Part shown: positions 37,601 through 46,600 of the stretch, one piece after another
Layout: every line of letters starts with the position of its first letter
Position numbering within the stretch: the first letter of the stretch is position 1
From: Lagopus muta
Taxonomy: Eukaryota; Chordata; Aves; Galliformes; Phasianidae
NCBI RefSeq assembly: GCF_023343835.1
Contig: NC_064437.1
Span: 53,704,972 to 53,768,971, forward strand
Length of the DNA: 64,000 nucleotides
Direction of reading: 5' to 3'
The notes under the pieces: model-generated
The model's database searches: none
The model's input: the letters and a program-made list of their open reading frames with translations, nothing else
What the model was told of the DNA's origin: nothing
Position numbers and translations under genes: made by a program

Positions 37601-40600
37601 TCCCCATTGCACTGCATCCCCCTGGTCCTGGTCTCCTGGTGGGTGACCTGGGAGCTCCGTCCCAGTGCTGGAGGCCCGTATCCCAATGGAGGGGCAGTTT
37701 CCCTGCCATACAGCAGCTTCAGCTGGTTATTGTGTGGCTCCAACCCCCGCAGCCCCGCTGTTGCTCCCAGTGCTGGAGCTGAGCTCTGGGCTTTGGTGCT
37801 GGGCCACACGCAGACCAGTATCGATCATTCTGGGGGTGGGCAGCTATTTTTGTGGCAGCACTGCAGGCTCTTGGGTTTTTGCTCCTGGATGCTGGGAGAG
37901 GTGGGGGGGGGGGGCCTGGAAGGAGCTTTCATGTATACTCTGCCACATCCTTGGGCTCCGTACCCTCCTGCTGGAGGGGGCTGCATCCCTTTCCCCACCC
38001 GTATCTGTCGGCTGTTGGGTGGGAGCAGGCTTTCCCTGCAGGTGAAACTCCTCTGCGCTCAGACAAAGGGATGGGGGTGCGGGTGCCTCCCTTTGTTCTC
38101 TGTCCTGGTACACCCAGCTCTGCCAGCAGAAGCCCCTCCATGCATGGCTCTTGGTGGATGGAGTGGAAGAAATATGCCATGCAGTCCCCAGCTCTGTGTT
38201 GTCCCTTTGGGGAGGGGGCTGCTCCCCCCCATCCCTCCTTCCCTTGATGCTGTGGGGCCCCATGATGGTGGGGGTGGCTGGATCTGGGGGGGATTACTGC
38301 AGCTCTCCTTCTGTGAGCTGTGTGTCTGTCACAGAGGGGTGCGATGTGGGATAGGGGCAGGATCTGCCCCGAGATGGAATGGGGGCACCTTCTGGGGTTG
38401 TGTTCTGTTCCTGTCTCAGCTTGCTGGGGCATCCAGGCAGGGGACTGGAAGTGAAGCCCTGTGCATCCTGCGAAGGCCACCCCTCTCCAAACCCATCATC
38501 CATCAAGGCTGTGAGTCCAATGGGCAAAACTATGGACAGTCCTTGAGCCCTGGCTTTTGTAGCCTTTTGGTGGGATGGAATTGCTCCTACTCACCGCCCT
38601 AAGCGTATGCACAGCCTGCAGGACCTTGCTGGGCAGGGACCCCACGGGCTGCGCTTACCCCAGTGCTTCTGCCCTTGGTTCTCCCTGAGATGTGCTTGTG
38701 GCTCCTGGTATCTGCTAGCACATGCAGCGTTGATCACTGTTTATTGAGGTGCTTTTGCAGTCATCTAATAAATAATACCGAGGCAACAAGCAGAAGCAAA
38801 ACTGTCATCTACGTGTTTGAGCTGGAGCTTCCTTGGAAAACATTCCTCCTTCCCAGAATGCAAGGCTGAGCTTTGCTGGAGAGAACGACGAGAAGCATCC
38901 GAGCAGACAACCTTCACACTGCCCGCAGTCATGTGTCATCACAGCACAGGAATTTGAGGGAGGCACTGTGCTTTCCCTGGAGCTGGGACTGGGAGCTGGA
39001 GGATGTGCAGTAGTGGGAGCCCATGGGGTGTGGACCCTGAGTTGTGGTGTGCAGGTAAGGAGAAGCTATCACATGCCCCAAGCAGTACATGGGTTTTCTA
39101 GTGGGCATGAGATCTTGGGGCTGGACCTGCCTCTCTAGAAAATGGCAGCACAGCCCCAGCTGGAAATGGCTCCTCTGGCTGCACGCTGTGCACTGCCCAT
39201 CCTGCGTGGCTCCGGCACATCCCTTAACCTTTGTGCTCCACTGCATCCCCTTTAAAAGAGGATAATGAAAGTGAAAGAGAGAAGCGGCGGGTGCTGGAGG
39301 CACCTTGGGCTGCCAGGCTTGATAAAGTGCTGCTGATGTGCTGGGGACACGAGGAGCAAGGCTTTGAGTCTGCAGATCAAATGCCAGGTCCATCTGCCCT
39401 CAGATTTCCTCAGGGCTGCTCTGCTTTGTCCAGCTCTGCAGCGCTTAAATGGAGAGAGGGCAGCCAGCAAAATCCCTCTTGTTTGGGGCTGGAGGCTGGG
39501 CTTCTCGCCCAGCTCATGCAGGCTGGCGACACTGGCAGGGAGCAGAGCAGGTCCTTGCTCCTGGGAAGAATGGAGCTGGCCGAGTCCGAGCTGCCAGGCT
39601 CTCATCTCCCATCAGATCTGGAAGATAGATGACACCTTGGGGGCCAGAGATCGATAATGTCAGAGGCTGGCCCGTAATCAGGCGAGATTAAAAACCAATG
39701 ACAGGCATCCTCCCAGGAGCAGCAGTCAGCATGTTGAAGGAGCACAGTGGGGGCTGCATCCAAGCCCCCTCCCCAGCAATGCATCTGACATCGAGCAGGT
39801 CCCCTGCGGCACCCTGTCCCCTATCCCTGTGAGCTGGGCATGTGGGGAAGACAAAAGCAAGCCAGCATGGGGCTGGTGTGTGGGGCTGTTAGGTGCTGGG
39901 GTGGATTGGGGCTGCAAGGAAAGGGGTGGCAAGGCTGCGTGGTGAGGCTCTGGGTGCCTCCTTGTAAAGACGCTTGGTTTTGAGGATAGAATCAGAGAGA
40001 GGAATTTGGAAGTGCTGGTGGCTAGTGACTTCGCTTGGATCTGTTGGTTTTACCTGCTTTTGTTTATTAACCAAGGCCAGATGCACATGGGCAGTGATGG
40101 GCATTCAGAGCACATGGTCACATTTCGAGGCGCTGGTTTTGGGGTCACCTTCCCATGTGGGCAGCAGCTCACCACAGTGGAGGAGGCTGAATTCATTTAT
40201 TTGCAAGAACAGATTGCTATAAACTCCTGGCCCTTTTTCCTGTGCGTCCTTCAATGGGTGTGCAATCCTTTGCCATGCTCAGGCTCGGAAATAGGATGTT
40301 TCTATTCCTTCCCAAAGTCAAGGGCAATGAAAGGAGAAGGGGCCGTGCTGCCCTGCACGCTGGGAGCTGGAGGTGCCGGCTGCCTTTGCCCTGGGCTCCT
40401 CTTCCCCTTCCTCCCACTCCCCGCCAGGAAGCCTGGTGCTGTGAAGTAATGCCTGCTGACACCGTGCTGTGCCGGGGGCGAAACAGGGAGCGCAGGGAGC
40501 TGGGGAGTGGGCTGTGTGCTGAGGGAGCCAGGGGCTTGCCTCTCCTTGGGCTGCCCCAGGGCTCCATGCATCTCTTTGGTTACAGTCGTGTCATGTGCAC

Positions 40601-43600
40601 ACAGGGCTCAGCTGGCTGGGTGCTCCCCAAGGGGAGTGTGGGGCTGTGGGATGTGTGGTCCCCTCTGGTCCGGCATCACTGTGCTGCAGAGCCCAGGTCC
40701 CTGCCTCTTGCTCCAGACTGGATACAAGGATCAGTCTTTTACAGTAAGGACGGTGAGGCACTGGCACAAGTTGCCCAGAGAGGTACTGGCTGCCCCAACC
40801 CTGGAGACACCCAAGGTCAGACTGGAGGGGCTCTGAGCACCTGATGGAGCTGTAGGTGTCCCTGTACACTGCAGGGGAATGGGACTGGATACAGGTCCCT
40901 TCCTACTCAGATGGTTCTATGCTTTTCTGCTCCGCCAGCCCGCAGCTCGGCCCTTCTGTGTCACCGAGCCGGGGAGGGGATTTGGTCCTATTCTTACTCA
41001 TTTGCAATGTAAATATTTTGATCCCGAGGACGTTGCTGGGAGCTGGGTGTCACGTCGAGGAGCGTGATTCATTCATGCTGCCGCAGCTCGGAGCACAATG
41101 AGGCGGCGCTGGGACTGATCCCATGGATTTCCTGCGAGCGCGGCTGGCGGGGAGATGGGACGTCACGTTTGGCTGAGCCCTCTTTGCTCCGTCCCTGCGA
41201 GCCACGAGGGCTGAGCCCTGCCCAGGCCTTGCCACCTCCCAGCTCCTGTGTCCACAGACTTTGCGCTCGGTCCGTCCATCCCTCGCTTTCCTCGCGGGGG
41301 CTCTGCTCCCTGTGCTGGGATGACGGCAGGGTGCGAGGGCAGGCGGTGCCGGGGCCGATCCCTGCGTCCCTCGCTTGTCTCCATCGCGTGCAGTGAGCGC
41401 TGCGCTCACAGCCAGGTGCGGCTGTGGATTCATTCTGGCACCCTTCGTTAGTCCGTGTTTGTTCACGCCGCATTTTTCTTTCTGCTGGCTTGTTTGGACA
41501 CGCACTGGTACATTCACGGCACTCAGGCAGTAACGTGAGGCTCTTTCCCATTAGGAAAGGGGGCTGGGAGGGCGGCTTAAGCAGTAGTTTCTGAGATATT
41601 TCCTCCCACTGCCACACCCTGCGTGAAAGAGCAATATCCGCGGCTTCAGCTGCTATCGCCCGGCTCCGAATGTCTCTCTTTTAATATAGATTGGTATCAT
41701 TTTGCATTTTAAAGTAAAAACACGCTGCAAGCTGCAGACAGCTGTCGGTTGGCAGCTTTGTTTGAACATCTGGTGTTGCTGGGCTGCTGTTCAGCACGCT
41801 CTGACTACGGGATTCATAAAGATTAGAATCCGGGCTCTCGGATTCTCAACAGCCACCGCCTTGCAAAGATGGGGTGGGGGGAGAAAACTCAGTGGCTTCC
41901 CTGCGAGGAGGCAACGTGGGGGTGTCTGGGGTGTCACACCGCGATGCTCAGCACACGGAGCCCAGCAGTGGGGTGCTGCAGAGGTGCCTGTTCGGACGCA
42001 TCGTTTCCAGGAGAAATGGGGTCCTCCTCCTTGACTCAGCCACTGAGATCGCCACAGCCGTACACCCAGCCTGTCCCCGTGCTCTCCCGTGGGCACCTCG
42101 CAGCACTAAGCAGCCTCTAAGCCCCTAACAGGTTTTGTAGATCTTGTTAGTTGATCTGCATTTTTGCAGAGCTCTCCGGACGCAGCCCATCGGCGCGTAA
42201 GTCACCTTGACTTGCCACAAGGCGTTGACTCCCAAGTCACTTTCAGTCTCCATTTCTCAGTCGGAGGTGCACAAAAGAAATAAGTGCCCTCTTATCTTTA
42301 TTAGAAAAAAAAAAAAAGCTGCCTGGAGAAACGTAGCTGTGCTCTGGTTGGTGCAAGCCAGTAACCGAGGTGCACGTAAACCTGTTCTGCCCTTGTTGGT
42401 GTTGATTTAACTCACCAGTACAAATTAGAATAGCCTTGAGCAGTTGGAATTTTAACTGCATCGGTTAGGAGGAAAAAAGTCACTGCCTTGGAATGAAAGT
42501 GGAGATCTCTCCCTCATGCTGCCCTGAGCCCAGAGAGGAGCTCTGTGCCATGGGCACAGCCAGGCCCCTCGGTTCCAGGACCCCAAACTGGGCAGTGATG
42601 GAGCACGTGGCCATGGGTTGTCACCTCCACACAATGGCGGGACAATGGCGGGGCACATGGCTGTGGGTTGTCACCTCTGTTCCAGTGGACGATGGTGGGA
42701 CACGTGGCCATGGGTTGTCACTGATGGACATCCGTGCAGCTGGGACATGGGAGCCACCTGCCAGATGGCTAGCATTGCAGGAGGTACCTGAGTGCTTTCC
42801 ATCTGGGTCCAAGTCCTTGGCTGGTCCCAGGGAGCACGGTCAGCCCCTGCCTGCCTCACTGAGCCACAGGACAAGAGGAGGACCAGGGGTTGTGGCTGAG
42901 GGCTCAGACCTTGCAGGCTTATGTCGAGCAGAGGTCTTTGGGCAGGGGAGAGGCAGCTCAGCCTTCAGCAGGAGGGAGGGAGAGGCTGGATGCATTTCAG
43001 TCCTGCGGGGAGAATGCTCTGAGATCACACAGGCCAGCTGGATCTTGAATCCGAGATGTTTATTTGGAAGAAGGAGTGCGGGTTTCTCAATTGTACAGGG
43101 GCTGCAGATGGGGGTAGGCTGGCTGCTGGGCGATGGCAGTAGGTTTACATGGGGTGGTTGCATTGGAAGGCAAAGGCATCGCACCAGGACAGCCTGGGAC
43201 AGCGCTGGGCTGCGGCACACAGCAGCCTGGAGGGTGTTGGGATCCACTGGGGGCGAGTGGGATGGCAGCAGATGGAGGCAGGACTGGGGGTGCTGCCAAA
43301 GCCTGCTAGTTTCTTCATGGAGATTATGGAAGGAACAACTCGTGGATGATACAGCACAGAAGCGTGATAGAGGGCTGGTGTGAAGGGCAGGGCTTTGTGA
43401 TATGACCAAGTTACAACCTCCTGTTGGGGCTGCCTCTATGAAATGGGAAACTGAAGAGGGAAAAAAGAAGGTTAGGGCCCCCACAACTTCCATCTGAACT
43501 GATAGGAACTTTCATCCTGGAGGATGCTTGCTGCATGCTTGGAGGAAGCTGGGGTCTAAAGGAGTGGAAGCAGGAGCTGGGAGCTGCGCTGCATGGCCAG

Positions 43601-46600
43601 GAGCTGGACTGTCCCCACCCCCTGACACCAGGGAAGTGTCACCTGGCTCCCTGCTGGTGTGGCTGGACAGAAGGCAGAGCCCCAAATAATCCCTGCAGCA
43701 GGAGGAAGCAGGGGCTGGGGAGGCAAATGGATGGCCTCAAGGTCCTTCTGAAGGTCGCTACTGGACCGAGAATAGGTCCCCATTTCCCAGCGTCCAGTAT
43801 CCTGCTGCCAGCCTCTGCTGTGCTAGGCCTCCTGGTTTCCGGCTGCTCACAAGCTTTTCCTTGCAGCACCTATAAACAGGGGGAAGAGCATTCTGTAGGA
43901 TAGGCTCAGCCCCAGGGCCGGGGGCACCAGCATGTCCCCACACCAGTGGGTTGTGGCTGGGGAGAGCACCTGGCTGCAGCCCCTGCTGGAGTGGGCAGTG
44001 GGGATGGGGCATGGAGTGCTGGGGTGATTACAGGAGATAGGAACTGGGGTTCTGTCCTCTGTTTTCTCCTCCTGAAGTGCTCAGGGCCTTGCAAGGAGGT
44101 GGCATGGGATTGCTTGGTGTGAGCAAAGGGCTCTCTGGTGCTCCCAGCTCTGGATATCCCAGGCAGCTCTTCTGCCCTACCAGAGATCAAGCGGCCCCAG
44201 TTCTGCACAGGGAGCAGCACGAGAAAAGCAAAACCCCACACTCAGGGCAGTGGGGGAGACCTGGTGCTCCATCCTGAGCCCCCTCACCCCACTTACTGTA
44301 AGTGTGTGCAAGATGAAACCCCAGCAGCAAACATTTCCTTCCTGTCTCTGTAAGGCAATCAGCTCCTGAGAGTGCTGTGGAGCTTTGCAAGAGCTGTGTG
44401 TGCCCAGCAATCAGCGTGAGACTCCTGGGGTCTGTGAGGTTCCCAGATCTGGGGGGGGGGGCTCCCTCTGCTTGGCTGGATTTGAAGGATCTCCTTTTTT
44501 TGGGAGATGTGTGGGCTCTGCCCGTGATGCTTCAGCGCCAGGGGACATCCTCAGGATGGACCAGAATAGCTCTGCATGTGGGTTTTTCTTAGAAAATCAG
44601 TCAGTGGGTGTGAGGCCGGGTGACTGTGTCTGTGCGTCCCTCCCTGCCGCCGGCTCTTTGCCCATTAGCATTCAGCAGTGCGACCTCAGGCCCAGCTCCA
44701 GCCCCGCGCAGCTCCGTGCCGGGATGCTCCTCAATGGGCGCCCTTGATGCAGGTCCTGTGCTCTGCTGCAGGTGGCTGGAGCAATTCCTGAGGAAAGCGT
44801 TTGTCCTCCTCCGCTCCCGTCCCACCTTCCTCCTCCTCCTCCTCCTCACCCGTCCTGCCCCACTCCCACCGTCCCATCCTTCCGGTGGCGGCGCACAATG
44901 TCCCCATTCAGGCGGTGACTGCGCTTTGGTGGTGGGGGGACAGCCCAGGGCCACGGGAGGGGGGTGCTGGGAGGGATGTGCCTGGCCCCAGGCAGCTGCA
45001 GGGTTTCTGCTCCCTCCCACACCCCAACCTCCGCAGGCTGGGGCTTTAGAAGTATTCCTTACTTATTTCCTGGCTGTGGCCTGGAGCCACGCGGTGACCC
45101 TACATCATCGGAGCTGTCACCATGGCACAAGCTCTGCCCCGGCCTTAATTTCTTGTTGCACCTTTGTTGATTCTGCTCTTGGGTCTCAGCTGTTTCTGCT
45201 GTTGTTTTTTTTTTTTTTTTTTCCATGAGAAAGGGGTGAGATCCCATATAATTCTGTCAGAACAAGCTGGCATCCAGCGGCCAGCACTGCCTCACTTGGA
45301 ACCTATTGGACTGGGGTAGAACAGCCCGACCACAGATTAATACATTAATTAATTTGTCACATTACTTCACATCTGTTGACACTGAAATACAATATTCCTC
45401 CATTCTGGGGAATTCCATTTATAACTGTGGTTGGAGATAACAGATTTGTGATTGAGGAAGGCCAATCCTCATGGGTCTGAAAGGCTCCTCCAAACCCCAC
45501 AGCCAGAGGGCCCCTGGCACCTTCCGTGCCTCAGAACGTGAGTTGGAGCTGCTTGGAGCCTGGGAAAGGCTCGTGCGGGGAGAATGTGTGCAGAGAGAGC
45601 TGCAGCCATCCCAGCACCAAGGTCATGCATGAAATATGAGAAATTACCCTGAGAAATTCTGATCCTGGAGGAGGAGTTCATGACTTCAGAAATACCAGAT
45701 TTGGGAGGGGATGGAAGGGAAAGGGATATATTTTCCTTTTCAAAATATTGAAGGAATTCGGCCTGTGCTGCAGAGACAATGAGATTTCACCCCTCAGTGC
45801 CAAAAGGGCAATTTGTACCCGCGTATCCTGGTTGAGTTTCAGTGTCTGTGGGTGAGAAGCTCCCAATCCCGGGCACAGGTGGGATGGAGCTGACAGTGCG
45901 CGCCAAGTGCTGCTCGGTCCATCAGTCCCTGCAGCATCGTCACATCCTGGGGCTGGCGGTGTCCCCATGGCCACATCCATGCGTCTGTCTGCACAGTGTG
46001 GGATCACACACATGGGCACTGTGGCACACAGCTGTGAGCAGGAAGATGGGGGTTTTTTAGCTCCTCATTACTATTAGCAGCGAGCGCTGCTTTTGGGGCG
46101 ATGGCTCTGCCATGTGGCCGGGGTGGAGATGCCTCAGCCCTTAAGGAAAACAACAGGATGGAGAAGGCTTCCAGTTCCTGCTCTGAGCAGAGTTGGAGGT
46201 GACAGCGTTTCCCCACAACGCAATTAATCCCGGCAGCGCTTCTGCCGCCCTCCCCCTCCCACCTCGTCCAGGAATTAATTACTTGATTATAAATCCCCGA
46301 GTGGCGGTTTATAATAGCAATAATCCCCTCGAAACTCATCCTTGCTGCCGCTTTCTGCCCGTCTCACCCCCACTGCCAGAGCCCCTCTGTGCTGGGGGTC
46401 AGGATCCTTCATGGGGCCGGGGCTCACCCCGATGGCGTTCTGTCCCAGTTCTTTGGTCCTTGCTGGGGCCCAGCCCTGGGGTAACGCAGCTCGGTGCCTC
46501 CTCTCTCCGTCCGTCCTGATTACACTGACACTGGCTCTGAGGCTTGTCACAGCAGTGGGGATGGGAGAAAGGATGTGGCGTGGCGTGGGGTGTGCGGGAG

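Noticed and set aside
36778-38602. Overlapping 334- and 354-codon open frames in TRIM8 intron 1
   Set aside because: They lie in GC-rich intronic sequence with several frames open at once on both strands. No domain, splice pattern or codon signature supports a gene.
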